The notes under the pieces are model-generated. The model searched no databases. It was not told the origin of the DNA and was given only the letters and a program-made list of their open reading frames with translations. A stretch of 64,000 bases of DNA from CBDEUK01 sp965250225. GTDB taxonomy: Bacteria > Pseudomonadota > Gammaproteobacteria > Eutrophobiales > Eutrophobiaceae. The DNA lies in assembly GCA_965250225.1 (NCBI GenBank), contig CBDFNQ010000037.1, positions 62,001-126,000 on the forward strand, written 5' to 3'. Shown one piece after another: positions 45,471-54,840 of the stretch (positions are counted from its first letter, which is position 1; every line of letters starts with the position of its first letter). The position numbers and the translations under genes were made by a program.

Positions 45471-45855
45471 GCGGGCGGCAGCAAGAAGAGAGCAAGACCT
45501 ACTGTCACAAAGCCTCAAGCAAAAAAACAAACTCTATAGACCAGCAGACTATAAGAGGGTTTTTGAGTCTTCTGTTCGTGTTTCCGATTCCAGTCTTCTC
45601 CTGTTAGCCCGAGCTAGCGGCGAAAAGAACGCGCGGCTTGGTCTAGCGATTTCCAAGAAAAAGATTAGCAGCGCAGTGAAACGAAACTTGATAAAGCGAC
45701 TGACAAGAGAGAGCTTTAGACAGAACAAAAAATTTTTAAATGGTTGGGACGTCGTTGTGATTACCCATAGAAAGCTGGATAAAATAGATAAACAAGCGAT
45801 CACAAAAACCTTAAACAGACACTGGCAGACGCTTCAAAAATGCAAAAAATCCTAA
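45439..45855 (+). CDS. rnpA: Ribonuclease P protein component
   Basis: The basic protein subunit of RNase P, which matures tRNA 5' ends. The core is clear: YRPADYKRVFES, then LGLAISKKKISSAVKRNLIKR with the RNR-like motif and LTRESFRQN. The start is uncertain. The only canonical codon in frame is GTG 45439, inside rpmH (32-bp overlap, 138 residues with a basic extension); a CTG at 45502 would give a protein of about 117 residues, close to the usual size. I report the longer reading. Confidence 0.88.
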   Translation: MPRAENVCRHKRAAARREQDLLSQSLKQKNKLYRPADYKRVFESSVRVSDSSLLLLARASGEKNARLGLAISKKKISSAVKRNLIKRLTRESFRQNKKFLNGWDVVVITHRKLDKIDKQAITKTLNRHWQTLQKCKKS

Positions 45856-46061
45856 TAAGAGCGATCCAATACTATCAGTATCTGATAAGTCCGTTAATCG
45901 GACCTTGTTGTCGTTTTTATCCGGGATGCTCTCAGTATGCGATACAGGCCCTAGAAGAACACGGCCTAATGAAGGGCCTGCTGCTTATGTTCAAACGACT
46001 TGTTCGATGTCATCCGTTTTGTCACGGTGGGCACGATCCAGTTCCAGAAAAAGGCAATTAA
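45840..46061 (+). CDS. yidD: Membrane protein insertion efficiency factor YidD
   Basis: A 73-residue YidD family protein with the family pattern YYQYLISPLIGPCCRFYPGC followed by SQYAIQALEEHG, and conserved cysteines near 23, 24, 30 and in VRCHPFCHGG. It overlaps the end of rnpA by 16 bp and precedes yidC by 7 bp, the standard arrangement. Confidence 0.95.
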   Translation: MQKILIRAIQYYQYLISPLIGPCCRFYPGCSQYAIQALEEHGLMKGLLLMFKRLVRCHPFCHGGHDPVPEKGN

Positions 46062-46068
46062 TAATCTA

Positions 46069-47736
46069 ATGGACACATCACGTTTTATCTTATTATTGGC
46101 CTTGGGCCTGGTTGGCATGATGCTGATGCAAAAGTGGGAGGAAGACTACGGCACACAAGTGGTTGCTGAAGAGGCAGGGGTGGCAGAGATTCTCGCAGAC
46201 TCTCAGACCAGCAACGATCTGCCGGACTTGCCTTTGTTCAATGAGTCGGGTGATCCGAGTGAAGGACTGGACATACCAGATGCCCCTGCCGACCTAGTGG
46301 TGAGCGCAGCAAAAGTTGTTTCGGTTCAAACAGACGTCTTTGGCCTGGAAATATCATTGCGGGGCGCGGGGATTGATTACGCAACACTGAGTCAATATCC
46401 AGTGGCGCGTGATGAACCAAACAAGCCGCTGGTGTATTTTGATAAAACCTCGGAATTGTTTTACATCATGCAAGGCGGTTTGCGCAGCCAATCTAACCTG
46501 CCGACACACAAAAGCCTGTTTTCTTCAAATCAAACCACGTACAGCCTGGCAGATGGCGAAGACAGCCTTGAGGTGCCGTTCTATTGGCAATCGGATGACG
46601 GCGTTTTAGTTGAAAAGATCTACCGCTTTCACCGAGACAGTTACGTCATTGAGATAGAGTATAGGATACAAAATAACAGTATTAGTCCGTTGAAGGCGGC
46701 GGCTTACAATCAATTACAACGGGACGACCCAGGCCGAAAGGGTCGGCGACTTTTATACACGTTTACTGGGGCAGTGGTATCAACCCCTGAGGAGCGTTAC
46801 GAAAAACTATCTTTCGGTGATATGGAAGACAAGGCTTTGAAAGCAAAGGTGGCTAATGGTTGGGTCGCCATGATTCAACATTATTTTGTTAGTGCGCTAT
46901 TACCCGGCCCTGAAAATCAAGCCTACCAATATTACAGCATTGCCTTGCCAGAGCAGAATCGCTATTTCATTGGTGCCATGACGCCAGCGGTTGAAATAAC
47001 ACCCGGTAATGATGCTGTTTTGAGCCAGCAGGCCTATGTTGGCCCCAAGACACAGAAACGCCTGGAAAACCTGGCTCCGAACTTAGAGTTGGTGGTGGAT
47101 TACGGGATGTTGTGGTTTATTGCTAAGCCATTATTTATTTGTCTAGAGTGGTTCCATGGTCTGACAGGAAACTGGGGCTGGGCGATCATCATGGTTACCA
47201 TTCTTCTGAAGCTCTTTTTCTATCCTCTCTCTGCGGCGGGTTACCGTTCTATGGCCAGGATGCGTCAGGTTCAGCCGCGATTGTTATCCGTTCGCGATCG
47301 TTATAAGAATGACAAGCAACGATTAAACCAGGCCATGATGGAATTGTATAAAGAGGAAAAGATCAACCCATTGGGCGGTTGTTTTCCTATCTTGATTCAG
47401 ATTCCGGTTTTTATTGCGTTGTATTGGGTGTTGTTAGAAACCGTAGAGATGCGCCAGGCACCTTTTATGCTTTGGCTACAGGATCTTTCCAGTCCAGACC
47501 CCTGGTATGTGCTGCCTGTTTTAATGGGCATTTCGATGTTTATTCAACAAAAACTCAATCCAGCGCCCATGGATCCTGTGCAGCAAAAAGTGATGTCTTT
47601 CTTGCCAATTGCATTCACCATTTTCTTTGCTTTTTTCCCGTCAGGACTAGTGTTGTACTGGGTCTCCAATAACGTTCTCTCGATTGCACAACAGGCCAAA
47701 ATCAATAATTCACTGGAAAAGGCTGGCTTAAAGTAA
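46069..47736 (+). CDS. yidC: Membrane protein insertase YidC
   Basis: YidC inserts and folds inner-membrane proteins alone or with Sec. From ATG 46069 (MDTSRFIL) it is 555 residues: an N-terminal helix, a large periplasmic domain (about 30-345) and five C-terminal helices, with the conserved segment GGCFPILIQIPVFIALYWVL near 445 and MSFLPIAFTIFFAFFPSG near 510. A longer reading back to 46000 overlaps yidD and is not used. Confidence 0.97.
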   Translation: MDTSRFILLLALGLVGMMLMQKWEEDYGTQVVAEEAGVAEILADSQTSNDLPDLPLFNESGDPSEGLDIPDAPADLVVSAAKVVSVQTDVFGLEISLRGAGIDYATLSQYPVARDEPNKPLVYFDKTSELFYIMQGGLRSQSNLPTHKSLFSSNQTTYSLADGEDSLEVPFYWQSDDGVLVEKIYRFHRDSYVIEIEYRIQNNSISPLKAAAYNQLQRDDPGRKGRRLLYTFTGAVVSTPEERYEKLSFGDMEDKALKAKVANGWVAMIQHYFVSALLPGPENQAYQYYSIALPEQNRYFIGAMTPAVEITPGNDAVLSQQAYVGPKTQKRLENLAPNLELVVDYGMLWFIAKPLFICLEWFHGLTGNWGWAIIMVTILLKLFFYPLSAAGYRSMARMRQVQPRLLSVRDRYKNDKQRLNQAMMELYKEEKINPLGGCFPILIQIPVFIALYWVLLETVEMRQAPFMLWLQDLSSPDPWYVLPVLMGISMFIQQKLNPAPMDPVQQKVMSFLPIAFTIFFAFFPSGLVLYWVSNNVLSIAQQAKINNSLEKAGLK

Positions 47737-47738
47737 CC

Positions 47739-49106
47739 ATGTCCACCGGCGTCCTTGATCCGCAAAAGGACACCATTGCTGCTATCGCGACAGCAAGCGG
47801 GCGCGCCGGTATCGGCGTGGTTAGAGTGTCTGGGCCAGAAGCTCTTCGTATCACAGAGGATCTCTGTAAAAACACTTTCAGAGCAAGGCATGCTCACTTT
47901 GCCGTTTTTTATGATCCCGCTGACGAATGGTTGGATGAGGGTATTGTTCTCTATTTCCCGGGACCAAAATCGTACACTGGCGAAGATGTTGTCGAGCTTC
48001 AGGCGCATGGTTCTCCGATGGTCTTGCAGCTGTTACTGGAAGCCTGCCTGGGCCGTGGGGCAAGATTGGCAACGCCAGGTGAATTTACCGAGAGGGCGTT
48101 TCTCAATGGCAAGATTGACCTGATTCAGGCAGAAAGTATTATTGATGTCATAGACAGCGCCAGCCGAAAGGGTCTGAGAAAGGCGGAAGAATCATTACAG
48201 GGGCTTTTTTCCAAACAGGTTAACGCATTACTTGCCCGCTTGATTGATCTCAGGGTTGTTGTTGAGGGCACGATGGATTTCCCGGAAGAAGAGCTCGATT
48301 TTCTCGCAGATGAGCGAATCTCGCAACAGCTGAGCGATGCAATTCTTCAATGCCAGCAAATGTTAAGCGCAACAAGAGAGGGAGCTCTACTGAGACACGA
48401 AGTCAAGCTCGTCTTGTTGGGCGAGCCGAACGTGGGCAAATCCAGTCTGCTAAATCAATTGTTGGGGACGGATGCGGCGATAGTGACGGATGTGCCTGGA
48501 ACGACGAGAGATCGTTTAGAGCATTCGATACAAATAGAAGGACAGCCAATCACGTTAATTGATACGGCTGGCATCAGGGAAAGTCAGAATCCCATCGAAC
48601 AAGAAGGTGTTCGTCGTAGTCGGTTGTCGGCAAAAGAGGCCGATATTCTTTTGTTGGTGTGTGAAGCCGATCAAAATGAAAAGAAGGGGCTGGCCTGCTT
48701 TGTGTCTGGGCTTGAATCAGATGCTGTGGTTGTTCATGTTCAAAATAAAATAGATCGGCAAAATATTAAGCCGCGTAGCGTCACGAAAAATAATATAAAA
48801 GAGATCTCTTTGTCGGCCAAAACTGGGATCGGCGTAAACCTGTTGATTGAGGCCATCAAAGAAATTATTCAATCAAACGATTTTACTGAAGACGTTGTTT
48901 TAGCTCGTTCTCGTCATGTCAATGCTCTCAACAGAGCGCAGGAACATTTATTAACAGGGAAACAACAGTTAACGGACGCTCTTGCAGCAGAGCTGTTGGC
49001 CGACGAGTTGCGCCTAGCCCAAAACTGTCTGGCAGAAATCACAGGGGAATATCTGCCCGATGATCTGTTGGGTGAAATTTTTTCACGTTTTTGTATTGGC
49101 AAGTAA
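47739..49106 (+). CDS. mnmE: tRNA modification GTPase MnmE
   Basis: MnmE with MnmG installs the 5-carboxymethylaminomethyl group on wobble uridines. The 455 residues comprise the folate-binding N-terminal domain (TIAAIATASGRAGIGVVRVSG), a helical domain, an inserted G domain with GEPNVGKSS (G1), DTAG (G3) and NKID (G4), and the C-terminal FCIGK with the essential Cys. It starts 2 bp after yidC. Confidence 0.98.
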   Translation: MSTGVLDPQKDTIAAIATASGRAGIGVVRVSGPEALRITEDLCKNTFRARHAHFAVFYDPADEWLDEGIVLYFPGPKSYTGEDVVELQAHGSPMVLQLLLEACLGRGARLATPGEFTERAFLNGKIDLIQAESIIDVIDSASRKGLRKAEESLQGLFSKQVNALLARLIDLRVVVEGTMDFPEEELDFLADERISQQLSDAILQCQQMLSATREGALLRHEVKLVLLGEPNVGKSSLLNQLLGTDAAIVTDVPGTTRDRLEHSIQIEGQPITLIDTAGIRESQNPIEQEGVRRSRLSAKEADILLLVCEADQNEKKGLACFVSGLESDAVVVHVQNKIDRQNIKPRSVTKNNIKEISLSAKTGIGVNLLIEAIKEIIQSNDFTEDVVLARSRHVNALNRAQEHLLTGKQQLTDALAAELLADELRLAQNCLAEITGEYLPDDLLGEIFSRFCIGK

Positions 49107-49160
49107 ATTTTTGGTTTTATATTTTATGCGGGGAATAATGTCTGTAGTAAGATAATAAAT

Positions 49161-49958
49161 ATGTTAAAGAAGCCACCATTATTAATTTATTTGTGTATAA
49201 GGTTTTGTCAAAAACTGCCCATAAACTGGCTGTGTTTAAGGATTGTTTTTGTCATAAGAAGAACAATCCTGATCGCATACAAAGAGCCTTTTTATGTAGA
49301 GTCAGGTGACAGTTGGTTTTTACTATATCCGAGCGACAATCTTTCAGATAAACGGTTGCTGTGTACACCGAAAATGCTTGATAGTATTGAACGCGAATGG
49401 TTTGAACAGAATTTGCCAGTAAACAGTCAGGTGATAGATGTTGGTGCAAATATTGGCGGACATTGTTTGCTTTTATGTTCAAAACGAAAGGACTTGTTTA
49501 TAACCGCCATTGAACCAGATCCATATTTAATGCACAGATTAAAAAAAAATATAGAGTTAAATGATTATAAAAATATAAAAGTTTTAGAATGCGCTGTTAC
49601 GAATGAAAACAAAACTGTTTGCTTGGGTCTGGACGAGAAAAACAGGGGAAAAAACAGCGTTGTTAATAAACAATCAAAACAGCCCTCCCTGCTTGAAATA
49701 GAAGGACGATCTTTAATTGATATCCTGACGCAGGAAAAAATTAGTAAGCCCGCCCTGGTTAAAATGGATATAGAAGGGTATGAGCATGATGTCTTGAGCG
49801 GGTTTTTTCAATCAGCAGAAAAAGAAATATGGCCCATGTATTTCCAGTTGGAACAATATAGAAACGAAAGCCTTAATAGGGCTGTTAATCTTGTCCTTGA
49901 ACAAGGATATAAAATGATATTAAGAAGCAGAATGAATATTATTTTAGCTCGTCAGTAA
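49161..49958 (+). CDS. FkbM-family methyltransferase
   Basis: A 265-residue protein with a hydrophobic, basic N-terminus (about 1-40) that may be membrane-associated, and an FkbM-type SAM domain: VIDVGANIGGHCLLL (about 92-106), AIEPDP, and the C-terminal signature LVKMDIEGYEHDVL. FkbM enzymes O-methylate sugars in polysaccharides or natural products. It is the first gene of the surface-glycan block, so methylation of an LPS or capsule sugar is the simplest idea. Confidence 0.85.
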   Translation: MLKKPPLLIYLCIRFCQKLPINWLCLRIVFVIRRTILIAYKEPFYVESGDSWFLLYPSDNLSDKRLLCTPKMLDSIEREWFEQNLPVNSQVIDVGANIGGHCLLLCSKRKDLFITAIEPDPYLMHRLKKNIELNDYKNIKVLECAVTNENKTVCLGLDEKNRGKNSVVNKQSKQPSLLEIEGRSLIDILTQEKISKPALVKMDIEGYEHDVLSGFFQSAEKEIWPMYFQLEQYRNESLNRAVNLVLEQGYKMILRSRMNIILARQ

Positions 49959-50020
49959 ATCCCAAGCCACATGTCGATGGGAATCTAAACGACAAATTAA
50001 AAATTAAAACAAAAAATCCT

Positions 50021-51253
50021 CTATTCCTTCTGTGAGTATTCGGATGATAAGAGTCTTACGCACAGATATAACATTGCGATAAAAACCAGCCACCAGCTTC
50101 TCCATAAAGACGCTCCAACCAACCAGACTGCGATAATAGAGACAAAGCTTGTATAGATATATGGATGTATAGAGCGGTGTAAAGAAGCAATGCTGTTTAG
50201 CGATTTATTCAGTAGAAACAAGAAAAACAACAGGCCGATAATGCCCAATTCAAGTTGTATTTGAAAAAAAGCATTATGGGGGTGAGCAAACAGATCATTG
50301 CCCATCGTTTCGTTAAAAAAAGTTGCTTGATAGGCTTTCGGTAGATCTGTGTTGGCCGATGAACCCCAACCTAGAAGTGGCTTTTCTAAAATTAATTCAT
50401 GACATCTCTGCCAAATATCAATTCTATGCAAGGCAGATTCACCGAAATATTGTTCTATGGTGCTAGCAACGGCTGAATTAGAGCCCAAGCGTATTATGTG
50501 GCCAGGGACAAGAAAGATCGCTAGCAACGACAACAAAACCCCTAGTCTTATGATCGCCTTTATGCGATGTTGAAATACGAAAAACAAAAAGAAAGTAATA
50601 GATGATAATAACAGGCTTAATTTGGCGCTTTCCGAACTACTGAATATTACGATTAATAATAATAACAGCAAATTTATATAATTTATCCAGGGCAAAAAAT
50701 TGTTTCTACGGTTCGCCATAACAAACCAGAAAAACATTGTGTTTGCAACCACGAAGTCATTAAAATCTCTGGCGCTGGCCCTTTCTAATGACAATCCAAC
50801 AAAATATTTCAACGAGATGTTTGTATAGAGCTGTATGAGGAGCAAAACTAGCGAAAGACAATATAAAACAGGCAGAATCGATAAAAAACCGGATAACGTA
50901 AGGCCGATGCGGTTATGAATATTGCTGAGCAAAATAAAAGGAGAGACTAAAATAAAGGCCTTTGCCATCTGTTTCATAGATTGATCAAGGTTGTTGAACA
51001 ACAGAATGGAGATCGACGCGAAAATTAAAACGAAAGAGAAAACATAGAAAATAGTTTCGTCAAAATCTTTTTTGTTTAAGTATCTAATGCGCGTTAATAA
51101 AACACACAAGATCAAGACGCACACTACAGGCGCAATAAGTTTGGGCGCCGTAGAAAAGAAAAACATAAACGATAAAAAGGCCAGGCCAAACAAAAAGACA
51201 GATAATTTATTCAAAAAAATAATTTGGGGTTTGTTCTCAAATAACGTGGCCAT
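50021..51253 (-). CDS. O-antigen ligase / Wzy-type membrane protein
   Basis: A 410-residue protein with about eleven helices and the O-antigen ligase/polymerase (PF04932-type) region: KPLLGWGSSAN, then FAHPHNAFFQIQLELGIIG near 305-325. It is a WaaL-like ligase that attaches polymers to lipid A-core, or a Wzy-type polymerase; these cannot be separated by sequence inspection. It follows the GT10 gene (41 bp), same strand. Confidence 0.85.
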   Translation of the reverse strand: MATLFENKPQIIFLNKLSVFLFGLAFLSFMFFFSTAPKLIAPVVCVLILCVLLTRIRYLNKKDFDETIFYVFSFVLIFASISILLFNNLDQSMKQMAKAFILVSPFILLSNIHNRIGLTLSGFLSILPVLYCLSLVLLLIQLYTNISLKYFVGLSLERASARDFNDFVVANTMFFWFVMANRRNNFLPWINYINLLLLLLIVIFSSSESAKLSLLLSSITFFLFFVFQHRIKAIIRLGVLLSLLAIFLVPGHIIRLGSNSAVASTIEQYFGESALHRIDIWQRCHELILEKPLLGWGSSANTDLPKAYQATFFNETMGNDLFAHPHNAFFQIQLELGIIGLLFFLFLLNKSLNSIASLHRSIHPYIYTSFVSIIAVWLVGASLWRSWWLVFIAMLYLCVRLLSSEYSQKE

Positions 51254-51294
51254 TTATATTGAGATCCTTTTGCTAGTACCTATTATCATGATAA

Positions 51295-52359
51295 TCAGAT
51301 GGAGGAGGGCTGCTTGCCCAAATAGTTCTTTGCAAAAGAAGTCGTTCTTACAGATAGCTTTTGAATCGAATACTGACATAAAGAAAAAATATTTTTTCTG
51401 TTCGCAGCCCGACGTGAACGAATTGTATTATTAGATTGATGGAGTTGTTTTTTAGTGTTTTTATCAAATAGCTCGGCTAATACGATAAAAATATTATATT
51501 TATCTATTAATATATTTTTTGCTTCAATAATAGTCTCAAGACGTTTTTCATATTCATTATTTTCCATTGCGCTTTGAATGATCTCCAGTGATTTTTCAGG
51601 TTGAAAAATATCAATCGAAATATAGCTGTCATTGGGGAAATAATCGTTAATATTTGGACAGCCATAATAAAATGGCAAGGCCTGACCCAAAAAAGAGTCA
51701 GCGAGTTTTTCTGTCCAGTGGTGTAAGCCATAATGATTTTCTATAGCCAGATGATATTTATATTTATCAAGAGCCTCAGCCTTGTCGTCCATTTTGATTC
51801 CGCCAGAACCAAATATCTCTATGTCGGGATATTGTTTTTTGATAAATGATAAAAAAGCATGTCGTTGATGATGAAGTGTATGTTTTTGTTTCTTGTTTGA
51901 CCAAACTACGGACAGATCTCCAGTTTTGTCGAACCGATATGTTTTGACCATTTCATTATAGTTTTTCATTTTATTTCTGCCCACACCGTAAAACCAGTAC
52001 AAAGAAGGTTGACTGTAAAACCGGCTTCTATGGGGCAGAGAATAATATGGCTGGCTGGTAATAACGTGTCCAAATTGATTTGTATAATTATTGCCATAAA
52101 CTTTAACAGATGAAGGCTCTATCGTAATCAAGACTGTGTTGTCAGGGTGGCAAGCAAGCTGTTCTTCAGAAACCGGAAAACGCTCTTTTTTGGATGATGG
52201 CAAATCATCATATACAACCAGCCAATCGTAGTCGGTTTCTTCTTGATCAAAAATAAACTGGTAGTTGTTCAATGATGGGGTGTTGTCAGGAAATTGGTGT
52301 AACCAAATGTCTGTATTGACCTTGCTTAAAAATTTGATCCTTAAAGGGAGTCTGTTCAT
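51295..52359 (-). CDS. Glycosyltransferase family 10 (fucosyltransferase-like) protein
   Basis: A 354-residue protein whose C-terminal half resembles the GT10 C-terminal domain: AIENHYGLHHWTEKLADSF then GQALPFYYGCPNINDYFP (about 210-250), the region that binds GDP-fucose in alpha-1,3 fucosyltransferases. The N-terminal half is divergent. No signal or membrane helix. Donor and acceptor cannot be named; a terminal decoration of the LPS core or O-antigen is likely. Confidence 0.8.
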   Translation of the reverse strand: MNRLPLRIKFLSKVNTDIWLHQFPDNTPSLNNYQFIFDQEETDYDWLVVYDDLPSSKKERFPVSEEQLACHPDNTVLITIEPSSVKVYGNNYTNQFGHVITSQPYYSLPHRSRFYSQPSLYWFYGVGRNKMKNYNEMVKTYRFDKTGDLSVVWSNKKQKHTLHHQRHAFLSFIKKQYPDIEIFGSGGIKMDDKAEALDKYKYHLAIENHYGLHHWTEKLADSFLGQALPFYYGCPNINDYFPNDSYISIDIFQPEKSLEIIQSAMENNEYEKRLETIIEAKNILIDKYNIFIVLAELFDKNTKKQLHQSNNTIRSRRAANRKNIFSLCQYSIQKLSVRTTSFAKNYLGKQPSSI

Positions 52360-52500
52360 GGATATTGAGAAAAAACATTCTGAATGAAGTACAAAAAAGT
52401 AATATTCAATTATAAGGCCTCTAATTTAAACCATCTCTATATGTCTTTGTTGTATTATACCTATTAATGATGACTTAATTAAGAGAATCCATATTTTTAC

Positions 52501-53433
52501 ATGCAGATTAAAGCCGCAACAATAACTACTGGCGAGGCTGCTATTCGTCACCAGACTTTAGGGCTTGCTCGTTATTTAACGACAGACGTTCATGAGTTTA
52601 TAGTAAAGCCCCCAAGGTTTTTCGCTAAGCTCCCCGCTATATTGGTGCCGAAGGGAATTTTAAATTTGCCGGACATCCTGGGCGCCAATGTATTGATCAG
52701 TTGTGGTCGGCGGAGTGCTGCGTATTCGCTTGCCCTGAAAAAAAAGCATCCTGAATTATTTACAGTTCACATCCAGAATCCGCAGATCCCATTGCGATAT
52801 TTTGATCTGGTTGTCCCTATGATGCACGATAATTGCCATGGCGATAATGTTTTTTCTGTTTCAACCGCCTTGCATCATTTACACAAAGAAGACATTAAAA
52901 TGGCCTCGACGCCTTTTCTTTCCCGTATTCAGACTCTGGCCGGAAGAAAAATTGCATTCATATTGGGCGGTAATACCAAGGATTATCGTTTTACTGATCA
53001 AAAGCTAAGAGAACTGCTTGTCATGATTGCAGAATTTAAACGACAGGGTTTTGTTATTTTATTATCAACGGCAAGAAGAACTCCGTCAGCTATTATTGAA
53101 GAGCTTAGAGGCCATGCTGATGAAACCACATGGTTTTATTTGGGCGAGGGCGATAATCCTTATCTGTGTTTTTTAAATGAAGCCGATGGTTTTATCGTAA
53201 CGTCAGATTCAGTTTCCATGGTGTCGGAAGTATTATTTACCGGAAAGCCCCTGTATTTATTTGATCTCGAAGGGTTTAATAAACGAATTAGCCGCTTTAA
53301 AAATAATTTAATTCAACAAGGCCTTGTTCGTTTATGGAATGGCGAGTTTGAAGATTATTCTTACCAGGCCCCGGATTCCAAGCAGGATGTCGCAGCCCGA
53401 GTTACAGAAGAGATGAAATCATTTAATACCTGA
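52501..53433 (+). CDS. ELM1-like (DUF1022) putative glycosyltransferase
   Basis: A 310-residue protein like bacterial relatives of mitochondrial fission ELM1, with DILGANVLISCGRRSAAYS (about 58-76), HIQNPQIPLRYFDLVVPM and the late FIVTSDSVSMVSE (about 226-238). These proteins have a GT-B-like fold and commonly sit in LPS-core gene clusters; activity is unproven for most. It runs opposite to the GT10 and GT4 genes, in a short divergent gap with the GT10. Confidence 0.85.
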   Translation: MQIKAATITTGEAAIRHQTLGLARYLTTDVHEFIVKPPRFFAKLPAILVPKGILNLPDILGANVLISCGRRSAAYSLALKKKHPELFTVHIQNPQIPLRYFDLVVPMMHDNCHGDNVFSVSTALHHLHKEDIKMASTPFLSRIQTLAGRKIAFILGGNTKDYRFTDQKLRELLVMIAEFKRQGFVILLSTARRTPSAIIEELRGHADETTWFYLGEGDNPYLCFLNEADGFIVTSDSVSMVSEVLFTGKPLYLFDLEGFNKRISRFKNNLIQQGLVRLWNGEFEDYSYQAPDSKQDVAARVTEEMKSFNT

Positions 53434-53495
53434 TAAGCTAATCAGTAAATACAAATTTTTTCCTGCCTGCCATTCCTGGGTCGATAATTCCAAGT

Positions 53496-54614
53496 CTATT
53501 CCTGGCTGGTTGACTCATAAATAGCCAGTATTTTATCCAGCATGTTTCCGAGCGTAAATTTTTCATTAAGATTTATAGAGTCAAAATGTTCTGTTATCTC
53601 AACTGTTTTTTTTATAGCGCAATCAATATTGTTCTTTGGTATAAGGCCTTGGGGAAAGAGCTCTGAGAGCACCTCTGTTGCGCCGCCGTGATCATAGGCG
53701 ATCACTGGCCTGCCAAGAGACAGGGCCTCCAGGGATGTGCGGCCAAAGGATTCAGGCTTGTTTGAAAGCGAATAGACAATATTGGAGATGGCCATGATTT
53801 CGCGAAGGTCATCTCTAGCGCCTAAAAAAGAGATATCATTTTGTAAGTCCTCTTTTTTTATGCGAGCAAGCAGCTCGTCATAATAGGCTTTTTTTCTATC
53901 ATCATAGCCACCGACGATAAGGGCATGGAAATTTTTGGTTGAATGTTTTTTAAGAAAAGCATTGAGCTTGATAAAATCGTGATGGCCTTTTAAGCGGGTA
54001 ATTCGACCGGGCAGACAAAGCAGGATTTTGTCTTTTATTGAAGTGTTTTCTTTATACCATGTTTCTAGCCATTTGGAAGAGGGCGCAAAATTACGCGGGA
54101 ATTGTTCAGGATCAATGCCCCTTGAAATGACGCTTATTTTTTTTTCATCTGTGTCCGGATAATTGTTCAGAATGTAAGATTTTATGTAATCAGAGACGGC
54201 AATGATCCGATCGGACTTCAGCATGACCTTACTATACGCATTCACGGAATATGCTCCGTGGACAGTTGAGACTAGCCTGGGTCGCTGTGAGGTAGGAATG
54301 CCATGCAAGGCCAGTTTATTTACCCATGCTGGAAGGCGCGATCGCACATGTACCACATCAACCTTGTTTTTAATAATGATCTTGCGAAGGGTTTTGGCAT
54401 GTCGAAACGTCAACAAGGATTTTTTGCCAACAGGTAATTCAAAATGTCTGCTGCCTTCTTGTTCAAGCTGTTTAACCATTCTGCCGCCACCAGATACAAC
54501 CAGAGCCTTGTGTCCCTCTGATGTTAGATGTTTTGCAACCTCCAGGGTGCCGCGTTCTACCCCGCCCAGTTTCAGGTAGGGTAGAATTTGTAAAACGGTG
54601 AGTTTCTTTGTCAC
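53496..54614 (-). CDS. GT4-family glycosyltransferase
   Basis: A 372-residue GT-B enzyme. The N-terminal LPYLKLGGVERG motif (about 12-23) is typical of LPS-core and O-antigen GT4 transferases, and the C-terminal donor site shows PGRITRLKGH (about 213-222), SNKPESFGRTSLEALSLGRP (EX7E, about 293-312) and AYDHGGATEVL. Donor unknown. It ends the glycan block. Confidence 0.9.
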   Translation of the reverse strand: MTKKLTVLQILPYLKLGGVERGTLEVAKHLTSEGHKALVVSGGGRMVKQLEQEGSRHFELPVGKKSLLTFRHAKTLRKIIIKNKVDVVHVRSRLPAWVNKLALHGIPTSQRPRLVSTVHGAYSVNAYSKVMLKSDRIIAVSDYIKSYILNNYPDTDEKKISVISRGIDPEQFPRNFAPSSKWLETWYKENTSIKDKILLCLPGRITRLKGHHDFIKLNAFLKKHSTKNFHALIVGGYDDRKKAYYDELLARIKKEDLQNDISFLGARDDLREIMAISNIVYSLSNKPESFGRTSLEALSLGRPVIAYDHGGATEVLSELFPQGLIPKNNIDCAIKKTVEITEHFDSINLNEKFTLGNMLDKILAIYESTSQE

Positions 54615-54641
54615 GAAGTAAATGCGTATTAATAAAACGAT

Positions 54642-54818
54642 CTAGTTTTCGAGCGTGAATTCAGTGCCACAGTAGGGGCATTTGGCCGCGCCGGTTTCTT
54701 CAATGGGCAAAAAAACTCGTGGGTGGGAACTCCATAAACTGGTGTCGGGCAAGGGGCAATGTAAAGGTAGGGCCTCTTTTTTGATCACATAATGTGTTTT
54801 GTCGTTTGCTCTCTTCAT
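54642..54818 (-). CDS. Small zinc-finger protein (CHCC type) upstream-paired with ilvE
   Basis: A 58-residue ORF from ATG 54818 to TAG 54642. It contains HYVIKKEALPLHCPLP (His and Cys near 20-21), a central HPRVFLPIE and the C-terminal KCPYCGTEF, the layout of zf-CHCC small proteins related to the mitochondrial complex I assembly subunit NDUFS6. Such ORFs often follow ilvE in gammaproteobacteria, as here: its start is 22 bp after the ilvE stop. Too short for most ORF lists. Confidence 0.8.
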   Translation of the reverse strand: MKRANDKTHYVIKKEALPLHCPLPDTSLWSSHPRVFLPIEETGAAKCPYCGTEFTLEN

Positions 54819-54840
54819 GATCTATTTTATGAAATATTGA

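Noticed and set aside
45257..45508. Minus-strand frame across the rpmH promoter, rpmH and the start of rnpA
   Set aside because: Incompatible with two certain genes on the plus strand and no domain seen.
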